DNA of 26,740 nucleotides. It comes from AP-15 sp035570595 (lineage in GTDB: Bacteria; Pseudomonadota; Alphaproteobacteria; ATCC43930; CGMCC-115725). Of this stretch, positions 1 to 7,171 are shown one piece after another. Location: NCBI GenBank assembly GCA_035570595.1, contig DATMLF010000049.1, positions 1 to 26,740 on the forward strand, given 5' to 3'. A model generated the notes under the pieces. That model saw only the letters and a list, made by a program, of their open reading frames with translations. It searched no databases and was not told the origin of the DNA. The translations under genes were made by a program, and so were the position numbers. Position 1 is the first letter of the stretch, and every line of letters starts with the position of its first letter.

Positions 1-245
<245 letters not shown>

Positions 246-259
246 GACCTACTCCCTTA

Positions 260-553
260 TCAGGTCTTTTCGACGACACCCATGATGTCGCTTTCCTTCA
301 TGACGACGAGATCCTCGCCGTCGATCTTGATCTCGGTGCCCGACCATTTGCCGAACAGCACCCGGTCGCCGATCTTGACGTCGAGCGGATGCAATTTGCC
401 GTCGTCGCCTCGCGTTCCGGGTCCGGCGGCCAGCACCTCGCCCTCCATCGGCTTTTCCCTGGCGGTGTCGGGGATGATAATACCTCCCCTGGATTTCTCT
501 TCTTCCTCGATGCGGCGGATCAGCACGCGATCCTGCAACGGTCGAAACTGCAC
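260..553 (-). CDS. groS: Co-chaperonin GroES (Hsp10), GTG start
   Basis: This encodes a 97-residue co-chaperonin, the heptameric lid of the GroEL chamber. It begins FRPLQDRVLIRRIEEEEKS, contains the mobile-loop segment GGIIIPDTAREKP (where GroEL binds) and ends with the usual GEDLVVMKESDIMGVVE tail, so the length is normal for the family. The frame stays open further upstream to 670, but those residues are unlike any GroES. The GTG at 551-553 has a strong GGAGGG ribosome binding site at ideal spacing, and homology to GroES starts exactly there. The extension would also run through the CIRCE operator and promoter. groEL follows after 14 bases. Confidence 0.97.
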   Translation of the reverse strand: MQFRPLQDRVLIRRIEEEEKSRGGIIIPDTAREKPMEGEVLAAGPGTRGDDGKLHPLDVKIGDRVLFGKWSGTEIKIDGEDLVVMKESDIMGVVEKT

Positions 554-612
554 GGGGTCCCTCCTCAACTTTAAGACCGGATCACATAAACCGGTACGCA
601 GCGCCAGTGTGT

Positions 613-639
613 GTAGCACTCCTGGGCGTGGAGTGCTAA
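613..639 (-). promoter_or_regulatory. CIRCE operator (HrcA binding site) for groESL
   Basis: The arms TAGCACTC (614-621) and GAGTGCTAA (631-639) are separated by exactly nine bases, which is the CIRCE arrangement (TTAGCACTC-N9-GAGTGCTAA) with one mismatch, at 613. It lies between the predicted promoter and the groES start, where HrcA binding would block transcription until heat shock. The hrcA gene is not in the window. Confidence 0.95.
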
Positions 640-641
640 CA

Positions 642-670
642 GAATTAACGCGCACCAGTGTCGCTTTCAA
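642..670 (-). promoter_or_regulatory. Putative sigma70-type promoter of groESL
   Basis: On the minus strand a TTGAAA (665-670) stands 17 bases from TAATTC (642-647), a good housekeeping-type -35/-10 pair. The predicted start of transcription falls just before or at the CIRCE element, the normal layout for HrcA-controlled groESL. A heat-shock sigma contribution cannot be excluded from sequence. Confidence 0.65.
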
Positions 671-863
671 TGATCAGCGCCTGCCCTTGACGCCGCCGGC
701 CCTTGACGCCACCCGCGACGACTCCCAGATGCAAGACGTCGTCAACGCAGCAGGAGGGTGTCCGATCGACATGCTTCCACCGGAGAAGTTCGCAGTTGCC
801 GACCGCTTGGCATCGGCAACCGAGCGCTAAGCCCAAGATAAAGCCGGGGCTCGCGAGCCGCGG

Positions 864-882
864 CGCGAAGCAAGCCTTCGCG
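864..882. repeat. Small perfect hairpin
   Basis: CGCGAAG at 864-870 and CTTCGCG at 876-882 form a seven-base-pair stem with a five-base loop. It sits five bases before a second, larger hairpin. No run of T follows, so it is not a typical terminator by itself. Confidence 0.55.
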
Positions 883-887
883 ACATC

Positions 888-923
888 GACCCCCGTCTGG
901 CGCCTTGAATGCGCCCGGGGGTC
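888..923 (+). terminator. Hairpin, possible terminator or structured RNA
   Basis: GACCCCCG (888-895) pairs with CGGGGGTC (916-923), and inside it GGCGC (899-903) pairs with GCGCC (911-915). This gives a 13-base-pair stem with a three-base bulge. A short T-rich stretch (TTTGTCT) follows on the plus strand, so it could weakly terminate rightward transcription, but there is no rightward gene before it in the window. An RNA structure in the leader of the downstream hydrolase is equally possible. Confidence 0.35.
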
Positions 924-1008
924 TTTGTCTGAGCGCTTCCGACGCTTTTCGTTTGGCTCTTCGGGGGCTAGGGTCCGGTCCCCGTTTGGCTAAACCGAGA
1001 CCCAAGGG

Positions 1009-1884
1009 ATGCCCCTCGACAGTTCCGGACCAACCTCGCGCATCTATTTTTCGCAGCGGCTGCGGCTGCATTATGTCGACTGGGGAAATTCGGATGCCCC
1101 GCCGCTGCTGCTGCTGCATGGCGGGCGCGACCATTGCCGCAACTGGGACTGGGTCGCCGCCGCGCTGCGGCGCGACTGGCATGTGCTGGCACCCGACCTG
1201 CGCGGGCATGGCGACAGCCAGTGGTCGCCGGACGGCAATTACGCGATCGCCGGCTACGTTTACGACCTGGCGCAATTGGTCCATCAACAGGAATTGGCGC
1301 CGGCCACCATCGTCGCCCATTCGCTGGGCGGGGTGATCGCGCTGCGCTATGCCGGCATCTTTCCCGACTGCGTCCGCCGGCTGGTCGCGATCGAAGGGCT
1401 CGGCGCATCGCCGCGACGGGTCCGCGAGCGCCGGCAGCGCAGCATCGCGGAGCGCATGCAGAGTTGGGTCGAGGAGCAACGCGCGCTGTCCGGGCGCATG
1501 CCTCGCCGCTATGCGTCGATCGAGGACGCCTTCCGCCGCATGCAGGAGGAAAATCAACACCTCTCGCCGGAACAGGCGCTGCATTTGACCCAGCACGGCG
1601 TCAACCAGAACGAGGACGGCACGTACAGCTGGAAATTCGACAATTACGTGCGCGCCGAGCGGCCTTACGAGATGACCCAAGCCGAGGTCCAGGAAATCTG
1701 GCGGCGCATCGCCTGCCCGACCTTGCTCGTCTACGGCAAGGAGAGCTGGGCCTCCAACCCGCTCGACGACGGCCGGATCAGCCACTTCAACAACGCTCAG
1801 GTGGTCACCTTTGAAAACGCCGGGCACTGGGTGCACCACGACCGTCTCGCCGCGTTTCTCGACCTGCTCCGCGGGTTTCTGTGA
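1009..1884 (+). CDS. Alpha/beta-fold hydrolase
   Basis: A 291-residue soluble alpha/beta hydrolase. Visible family marks are the oxyanion-hole region LLLLHGGRDHCRNW (around 33-46), the APDLRGHGDS strand-turn (61-70), the nucleophile elbow AHSLGG with Ser105, and the C-terminal catalytic histidine His273 in AGHWVHHDR. The acid of the triad is probably an aspartate of SNPLDDGR. This is the usual size and order for esterases, epoxide hydrolases and C-C bond hydrolases; the substrate cannot be told from sequence. An in-frame stop at 991-993 rules out a longer frame. The ATG at 1009 has only a weak upstream AAGGG placed too close, so the true start is uncertain by a few codons. The gene is monocistronic and converges on the DUF192 gene. 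Confidence 0.9.
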   Translation: MPLDSSGPTSRIYFSQRLRLHYVDWGNSDAPPLLLLHGGRDHCRNWDWVAAALRRDWHVLAPDLRGHGDSQWSPDGNYAIAGYVYDLAQLVHQQELAPATIVAHSLGGVIALRYAGIFPDCVRRLVAIEGLGASPRRVRERRQRSIAERMQSWVEEQRALSGRMPRRYASIEDAFRRMQEENQHLSPEQALHLTQHGVNQNEDGTYSWKFDNYVRAERPYEMTQAEVQEIWRRIACPTLLVYGKESWASNPLDDGRISHFNNAQVVTFENAGHWVHHDRLAAFLDLLRGFL

Positions 1885-1972
1885 CCCATTGCCGTCGGAG
1901 CGCGCGGCTGCTCGCCCGCTGACTTTCGGCTGGGTTTGCCCTAAATAGGCGAAGCGAAACGAGCCGGCGCGG

Positions 1973-2446
1973 TTACCGCGCGTTGTTAAAGATCGGGAAC
2001 AGCACCCGGTCGCCGGGCTTGATGCCAAGCTGCGCGGCGGTCCCGCCGTTGAGTTCGATAACGGCGCGCACCGGGGCGGCGGCGACGATGATCGCGTCGG
2101 ATTGCGGCACTGCGCGCTGATGGATGTTGACGATGCGGCCGTGCTCGTCGACAAACAGCATATCAAGCGGAATCAGTGTGTTGCGCATCCACATCGTCGC
2201 CATTGTCGGCTGCTTGAAGTCGAACAACATGCCGGCGTCCGACGCCAGCTCTTGGCGGAACATCAGCCCCTGCTCCATCTGCTCCGGGGTCTCGGCGAGC
2301 TCGACGGTAAAGCGGTGCGGCCCGCTGTCGCTGACGATGACCAAATCCGCGGTGGCATAGTCCTGAGGTTCGGCGGCATTGGCCGCCCCGAAACCGGCCA
2401 GTCCCAACGAAACCACAAGCAAAAAGACGGCGCGACGTGTCAACAT
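1973..2446 (-). CDS. Exported DUF192 family protein
   Basis: A 157-residue protein with an N-terminal signal peptide: charged MLTRRA, hydrophobic VFLLVVSLGLAGFG, then a likely cleavage after ANA or NAA near residue 25. The mature part is a DUF192 (COG1430) domain, recognisable from EQMEQGLMFRQEL, MWMRNTLIPLDMLFVD and GRIVNIHQRAVP, ending in the GDRVLFP strand. These are small periplasmic or lipid-facing proteins of unknown biochemical role, widespread in alphaproteobacteria. A TTG three codons upstream is also possible; the ATG at 2446 is preferred because it precedes the basic n-region of the signal peptide and a GGCGG lies about nine bases upstream. It is convergent with the hydrolase gene. 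Confidence 0.9.
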   Translation of the reverse strand: MLTRRAVFLLVVSLGLAGFGAANAAEPQDYATADLVIVSDSGPHRFTVELAETPEQMEQGLMFRQELASDAGMLFDFKQPTMATMWMRNTLIPLDMLFVDEHGRIVNIHQRAVPQSDAIIVAAAPVRAVIELNGGTAAQLGIKPGDRVLFPIFNNAR

Positions 2447-2574
2447 GGAGTTCAACCGCCCGATTTGTCGTCAGCTAAAAGGATAGCAAGCGCCATCGCC
2501 CGCCGCGGGCGGCAGTCGTGGGCTCGACCGACCCTGTCGAAGCAGCGGCTTGTTCGGCGCCGTCGACGCCGCTA

Positions 2575-2624
2575 GTGGTGCGATGCCAATGGATGATTCC
2601 CATCCGTTGGTTGAATCGCACCAC
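2575..2624. repeat. Long imperfect hairpin upstream of the antiporter gene
   Basis: The outer arms GTGGTGCGAT (2575-2584) and ATCGCACCAC (2615-2624) match perfectly. The inner arms CCAATGGATG (2586-2595) and CATCCGTTGG (2601-2610) pair with one G-T wobble around a five-base loop. There is no T-run, so it is not a rho-independent terminator. Three other pairings compete or flank: CTAGTGGT (2572-2579) with ACCACTAG (2684-2691), CGTTGGT (2605-2611) with ACCAACG (2623-2629), and AACGCT (2656-2661) with AGCGTT (2670-2675). It could be a regulatory leader of the antiporter, whose ATG is at 2712, or the remnant of a small mobile repeat. Confidence 0.75.
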
Positions 2625-2711
2625 CAACGTATCAATCTGGTGGGCCGATTCAGGCAACGCTGGGAACCAAGCGTTTCGATCGGACCACTAGGCTGGCATG
2701 GCCGAGCGCTC

Positions 2712-5201
2712 ATGCACGAAACTGTTCTGACCGTCTTTACCGTTACGGCGTTGCTCGGGCTCGTCAGCCTGCTGCTGCCGCTCGCCGAGCGGTTTTCGAT
2801 CCCCTACAGCGTTCTGTTGGCGCTGGTCGGGATCGCGATCGGCGCCGCGACCCACATTCCCGCACCCTACCTGCATGGCGGCGCCCTTCGCGACATAATC
2901 GGCACGTTGCACGATTTCGGGCTCAGCGCCGAGTCGCTTCTTTACATATTCCTGCCGGCGTTGCTGTTCGAAGCGGCGCTCAACGTCGATGTCCAACAGC
3001 TCGGCGACGAGGTGGCGCCTGTCCTGCTGCTCGCGGTGATCGGCGTCGTCGTGTGCACTCTCGTTGTCGGCTTTGCGCTATGGCCGATCGCGCCCGTCGG
3101 CGTGCTTGCCTGCGTCGTCCTCGGCGCGATCATCGCGACCACCGACCCGGCGGCGGTCGTCGCCATCTTTCGCGACATCGGGGCGCCGCGGCGGCTCTCG
3201 ACTTTGGTGCAGGGCGAGAGCCTGTTCAACGACGCGGCGGCGATCGCGATCTACTCGCTCACCGTCGCGATCCTGACCGGGGAGCGGCCGGCGCATCCTG
3301 GCGACGGGGTGCTGATTTTTCTGCGCCAGTTCGTCGGCGGCATCCTGGTCGGCTATGGGACCGGATGGCTCGTCGCCCTGTCGATGCCGGTGCTGCGGTC
3401 GAGCCGGCTCGCCGAGGCGACCCTGACGATCGGCTTCGCCTACGCGATCTACATCATCTGCGACCACTATCTGCACGTCTCGGGGGTCGTCGCCGTTGCC
3501 GCCGCAGCGCTCGCGGTCAGCGCCGAGGGGCGCCGCCGGCTCGCGCCGTCGAATTTCGAAAGCCTGCTTACGACATGGGAGCAGCTGGCGTTTTGGGCGA
3601 GCTCGCTGATCTTTTTGTTCGCCGCGATGCGGGCGCCGGATTTGCTGGTGCACGCGACCTGGCGCGATTTGGCGCTGTTGGGCGCGCTGATCGCGGCGGC
3701 TTTGGGTGCCCGCGCGCTAACGCTTTACGGGCTGATCCCGGTCCTCAGCTGGGCCCGCATCGCGCAGCCGATCGGCGCCAACTACAAGCTGTTCATGCTG
3801 TGGGGCGGGATGCGCGGCGCCGTGTCGCTGGCGCTGGCATTGGCGGTAACCGAGGAAATGTCGGTGCCGCCCGAAATCCGCCAGTTTGTCGGCGTGCTCG
3901 CCACCGGGTTTGTGCTGTTCACCCTGCTCGTGACCGGCCCGACGATGCGGCCGCTGATGCGGCTGTTGCGGCTGAACGACGCGCCCCCGGCGGAGGTGGC
4001 ATTGCGCGAGCGCGTCATCGGCCTGTCGCTGGCGGCGATCCCCGGCCAGATCGAGACTGTAGCGCGCGAGCATGAAATCCCGTCGGAAGTCGTCGACGAG
4101 GTCACCGCCGTCTACGGAGCTCGCCGCCGCAATCGCGCCGACATCGCCGAGGAAAACGCGCAGCTGCCGGCCGAGCTGCGGACGCGCTCGGCGCTGACGG
4201 TGCTCGCCGACCGCGAGCAGGAATTCTGCCTCGAATATTTCGAAGGGCGAACCGTATCGCGGCGGGTGGCGGCGGCGCTGCTCGCCCATACGGCCCGGCT
4301 GCGCGACGCCGCGCGCACGCAGGGCACCGAGGGCTACCAGCAGACGGCGGCGCGGCTGCGGCGCTTTGGGCCGGGGTTTCGCCTGGCGCTGGCATTGCAC
4401 CGCCGGGTCGGCATCGCGCGCCCGCTCGCGCGCGAGCTCTCCGACCGTTTCGAGGTCCAGCTCGCCGCCCGGATCGTCCTCAAGAACTTGGCGGCCTTCA
4501 ACCGCGAGCAGATCGGGCCGCTGTTTGGCAGCGGACCGAGCGCGGTGATGGCCCGCCAGATAGAGCTCCGCCTCGCCGAGATCGACCAGGCGATCGCCGC
4601 CCTCAAGCTGCAATATCCGAGCTATCTGCGCCGGCTCGGGACGCAGTATCTGGCGCGCGCCGCGGCTCGTTTCGAAGAAGAGAGCTACCGGCGGCTGCGC
4701 GCCGAGTCGATCATCAACCAGGAAGTCTTTGACGACTTGCAGCGCGGGCTGCGCCGGCGCCGGCGCACGGTCGAGGCGCGCACCGTGCTCGATCTGGGGT
4801 TGAAGAGCGACGACCTTGTCCGCCGCGTGCCGATGTTCGCGGCGCTCGACGACGGCGCCCGGCGCGCCGTCGCACGGCTGTTGCGGCCGCGTCTGGCGGT
4901 GCCAGGCGAGGTCATCGTCCGCCGCGGCGAACGCGGCGACGCGATGTATTTTCTTTCCTCGGGCGCGGTCGAGGTGCGGATTTCGCCGCACCCGGTCCAG
5001 CTCGGCAGCGGCGATTTCTTTGGCGAGCTGGCGCTGCTCGTCGCCGACCGCCGCAACGCCGACGTCGTGGCGCTCGGCTATTGCCAGCTGCTGAGCCTCG
5101 CCGCGCGCGACCTCACCCGGCTGTTCGGTACCGAGCCGGCGTTGCGCGACCATATCCGCGCCGTCGCCGACGCCCGCACCGCCGCCGCCGAATCCGGCTG
5201 A
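2712..5201 (+). CDS. CPA1-type Na+/H+ antiporter with C-terminal cyclic-nucleotide-binding domain
   Basis: An 829-residue inner-membrane protein. Residues 1 to about 420 form a transporter of roughly 12 hydrophobic segments of the NhaP/NHE (CPA1) type. It has the ATTDPAAVVAIFRDIG segment (142-157), the ion-binding Asn173-Asp174 in QGESLFNDAAAIAIY, and WGGMRGAVSLALALA. About 430-690 is a long charged, mostly helical cytoplasmic linker. From about 706 a cyclic-nucleotide-binding fold follows, with FGELALLVADRR (about 770-781) as the phosphate-binding cassette; Glu772 and Arg781 occupy the positions expected to hold the ribose and phosphate. The layout recalls plant SOS1 and the sperm NHE family. 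The frame stays open back to 2550, but ATG 2712 begins the first membrane helix and earlier residues are low-complexity leader. Exchange of Na+ or K+ for H+, gated by cAMP or another nucleotide, is the likely role. Confidence 0.92.
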   Translation: MHETVLTVFTVTALLGLVSLLLPLAERFSIPYSVLLALVGIAIGAATHIPAPYLHGGALRDIIGTLHDFGLSAESLLYIFLPALLFEAALNVDVQQLGDEVAPVLLLAVIGVVVCTLVVGFALWPIAPVGVLACVVLGAIIATTDPAAVVAIFRDIGAPRRLSTLVQGESLFNDAAAIAIYSLTVAILTGERPAHPGDGVLIFLRQFVGGILVGYGTGWLVALSMPVLRSSRLAEATLTIGFAYAIYIICDHYLHVSGVVAVAAAALAVSAEGRRRLAPSNFESLLTTWEQLAFWASSLIFLFAAMRAPDLLVHATWRDLALLGALIAAALGARALTLYGLIPVLSWARIAQPIGANYKLFMLWGGMRGAVSLALALAVTEEMSVPPEIRQFVGVLATGFVLFTLLVTGPTMRPLMRLLRLNDAPPAEVALRERVIGLSLAAIPGQIETVAREHEIPSEVVDEVTAVYGARRRNRADIAEENAQLPAELRTRSALTVLADREQEFCLEYFEGRTVSRRVAAALLAHTARLRDAARTQGTEGYQQTAARLRRFGPGFRLALALHRRVGIARPLARELSDRFEVQLAARIVLKNLAAFNREQIGPLFGSGPSAVMARQIELRLAEIDQAIAALKLQYPSYLRRLGTQYLARAAARFEEESYRRLRAESIINQEVFDDLQRGLRRRRRTVEARTVLDLGLKSDDLVRRVPMFAALDDGARRAVARLLRPRLAVPGEVIVRRGERGDAMYFLSSGAVEVRISPHPVQLGSGDFFGELALLVADRRNADVVALGYCQLLSLAARDLTRLFGTEPALRDHIRAVADARTAAAESG

Positions 5202-5228
5202 GCGCCGCCGGCCGTCCGCGAGACTTGA

Positions 5229-5720
5229 CTAAGCCGTGCGCTGGCGGGAGGGCCGCGCCGGGGCCGCCGCCATCGCCGCCGCGACCTTCGCGGGGTTGGT
5301 AAAGGCGAGGTATTCGGCGGCGTATTCGGGCGGCAGCAGCTCGACCATGAATTCGTTCTCGACCCACACCTCGATCACATGGAACGGGCCGCGGTTGCAG
5401 CGATGGCACTGCCAGCCCTCGCGCTCGGCGATCGCCGCGACCGCGTCGGCCTCGGCGGCGACGCTGAGCGCGAAGTGGGTGGGGCCATAGCCGCGCTCGG
5501 CAGCCGGCTTCTTGACAAAGCCGCCGCCGTCGCTGCCGCCCGGATGTAGCTCCGTCCCGGCGGGATAGACCTCGACGCCAGAGCCGTGCTCGTCGAGCTG
5601 CAGCGCAAAGAAGCTGCCCGGATTGGGTGGAAACGGCACCGCGACGCCGCCCATGAACTCGGCGAGCACCCCGGCGACATGCTGCGGGTCACGCGCGGCG
5701 ATGGACAGATGATGGATCAT
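5229..5720 (-). CDS. VOC-fold (glyoxalase/dioxygenase superfamily) protein
   Basis: A 163-residue single-unit protein starting MIHHLSIAARDPQHVAGVLAEF, the first beta-alpha module of vicinal-oxygen-chelate proteins. The second half contains PTHFALSVAAEADAVAAIAE and ENEFMVELLPPEY, the second module ending in the family's usual glutamate strand. Candidate metal ligands are a histidine of the first strand, the histidine in PTHFAL and the glutamate in MVELLP. The substrate is unknown. ATG 5720 is chosen because GAGAGGAA lies about six bases upstream; the longer frame to 5777 has no such site and its residues are not VOC-like. The gene converges on the antiporter with a 27-base gap and is divergent from the CBS gene. 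Confidence 0.87.
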   Translation of the reverse strand: MIHHLSIAARDPQHVAGVLAEFMGGVAVPFPPNPGSFFALQLDEHGSGVEVYPAGTELHPGGSDGGGFVKKPAAERGYGPTHFALSVAAEADAVAAIAEREGWQCHRCNRGPFHVIEVWVENEFMVELLPPEYAAEYLAFTNPAKVAAAMAAAPARPSRQRTA

Positions 5721-6006
5721 GGCTTCCTCTCGACTCTTTCGGCAGCACGCGGCGAACCAGTTCGGGCCCGCCGGCATCGACCCGAATATCGGTCCTCGCC
5801 GCGAAATTTACAGCGGCAATAGCGGCGCGCCGGATACGGTGGCCGCGCTCACGTGTTTCCCGTCTCGAACGCCACCGCCGAGGCGACAACAGCGACCGTG
5901 GCCCGCGCCGAGCGCGCTGATGAGAATAGTCGGCGCCGGAGGGCCATACGGGGACAATGCGCCCTCGCCGGCGGCGACGGGCGAGCGCGCCAATGGACGG
6001 ACGCCG

Positions 6007-7014
6007 ATGAACGCACGCGATGTCATGACGACCGAGGTCATATCGGTCATGCCCGACACCTCGACGCGCGAGGTCGCGCGGCTTTTGCTTGAAAAGGGAA
6101 TCGGCACGATGCCGATCGTCGACGCGGACGGCGCGCCGGTCGGGATGGTCGGCGAAGCCGACCTGCTCGGCCGCGACGCGGCGAGCCCCGACGGCGGGCC
6201 GAGTTGGTGGCTGACCATGCTCGCCGACGGCGAGGGGCCAAGCCCCGAATTTCTCAACCGGCTGCGCAGCGCCGACCGCCCGGCGCGCGAGGTCATGACC
6301 GCACCCGTGCCGACGGTCGGGGACAAAACCGCGATCCGCGAGGTCGCGCGGCTGCTCGCCGCCAATCGTATCGAGCACATCCCGGTGGTCCGCAACGGTC
6401 GTGTCGTCGGCGGCGTCAGCCGTGACGACGTGCTGACGGCGCTGGCGGATTCGCAACCGGAAGCGGCGCCGAAACCGGCCCGGCACGGCTCGGGCATTTT
6501 CGCCTGGATCGACCGCCATTACCGCGACACGCCCCAACCGGCGGGCGACGAGCCGGCCCGTGCGGCGGCTCCCGCGCACGAGGAAGCGCCGGCGCCGGCA
6601 GGCGACTTTCGCGGTTTGGTCAAGGATTTCGAGCGCGGCGAAGCGCGCCATCGCGATGATGACCGCCGGGCCGCTGCCGAACGGCGCGAGCAGACAGTCA
6701 AGGAAATGCTCGATCGCCACGTCGATGACGAGGTCTGGCGCGCCATGTTGCACAACGCCCGCCAAGCGGCCGAGCGTGGCCAGACCGAGCTGACGCTGCT
6801 GTCGTTTCCGTCGCAATTGTGCACCGACCGCGGCCGCGCGATCAACGAGATGGAGCCCGAGTGGCCGGCCACGATGCGCGGCGAGCCGGCCGATCTTTAT
6901 CTGCGCTGGGACCGCGACCTCAAGTCCAGCGGCTTTCACCTGACGGCGCGCGTGCTCGACTATCCGGACGGCATGCCAGGCGACATCGGCCTGGTGCTCG
7001 GCTGGGGCGATTAG
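6007..7014 (+). CDS. Two-CBS-domain protein fused to a conserved uncharacterised C-terminal domain
   Basis: A 335-residue soluble protein. CBS motif 1 covers about 1-58 (MNARDVMTTEVISV, GTMPIVDADGAPVGMVGEADLL) and CBS motif 2 about 91-147 (REVMTAPVPTVGDKTAI, HIPVVRNGRVVGGVSRDDVL), together a Bateman module that normally binds adenosine nucleotides. A short GIFAWIDRHYRDTP segment and a proline/alanine-rich linker lead to a second domain of about 140 residues (195-335), with TVKEMLDRHVDDEVWRAML, FPSQLCTDRGRAINEM and a C-terminal GDIGLVLGWGD. I recall that domain from uncharacterised alphaproteobacterial proteins, but know no function. ATG 6007 has GGACGG about six bases upstream and starts the CBS homology. 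The gene is divergent from the VOC gene and 157 bases before the ATP-grasp operon, on the same strand. Confidence 0.88.
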   Translation: MNARDVMTTEVISVMPDTSTREVARLLLEKGIGTMPIVDADGAPVGMVGEADLLGRDAASPDGGPSWWLTMLADGEGPSPEFLNRLRSADRPAREVMTAPVPTVGDKTAIREVARLLAANRIEHIPVVRNGRVVGGVSRDDVLTALADSQPEAAPKPARHGSGIFAWIDRHYRDTPQPAGDEPARAAAPAHEEAPAPAGDFRGLVKDFERGEARHRDDDRRAAAERREQTVKEMLDRHVDDEVWRAMLHNARQAAERGQTELTLLSFPSQLCTDRGRAINEMEPEWPATMRGEPADLYLRWDRDLKSSGFHLTARVLDYPDGMPGDIGLVLGWGD

Positions 7015-7171
7015 GACCGCCCGGCTTGTTGGTGCCGGATCAGGTCCGCGGCGGCGCAGCAATCGCCCACAATTTGAGCAGTTTCGGATTGCCCGCCGAT
7101 CGGGGATGCACGAGTGTGCCTGTTGGCGCGAAATATGCGTATAAGCTGCACGGAATTTATTGGGCAGGCGG

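Larger units (their letters stand above)
671..1008. other. Non-coding stretch between groESL and the hydrolase gene
   Basis: No convincing gene is seen here; the open frames through it are not conserved-looking. It contains a 12-base tandem direct repeat (GCCCTTGACGCC at 683-694 and 699-710) directly upstream of the groESL -35 box. Two hairpins follow, at 864-882 and 888-923. No tRNA could be folded from it by eye. Confidence 0.6.

Noticed and set aside
554..670. An extended GroES with 39 more N-terminal residues
   Set aside because: The extension has no GroES homology and would run through the CIRCE operator and promoter; the GTG at 551-553 has a strong ribosome site.
671..1008. A tRNA or other known structured RNA gene
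   Set aside because: The hairpins do not form a cloverleaf and no conserved T-loop sequence is present.
742..2166. A 474-codon minus-strand frame over the hydrolase gene
   Set aside because: Antisense to an intact alpha/beta hydrolase with its nucleophile elbow and histidine; no family seen in the reverse frame.
2471..2713. An 80-codon minus-strand frame through the hairpin region before the antiporter
   Set aside because: No recognisable family or ribosome site, and the frame is shaped by the inverted repeats. A decayed transposon fragment was considered, but no terminal repeats or transposase motif could be shown.
5719..6006. A 96-codon N-terminal extension of the CBS protein
   Set aside because: The residues are low-complexity, overlap the divergent promoter region and have no ribosome site; ATG 6007 begins the CBS homology.
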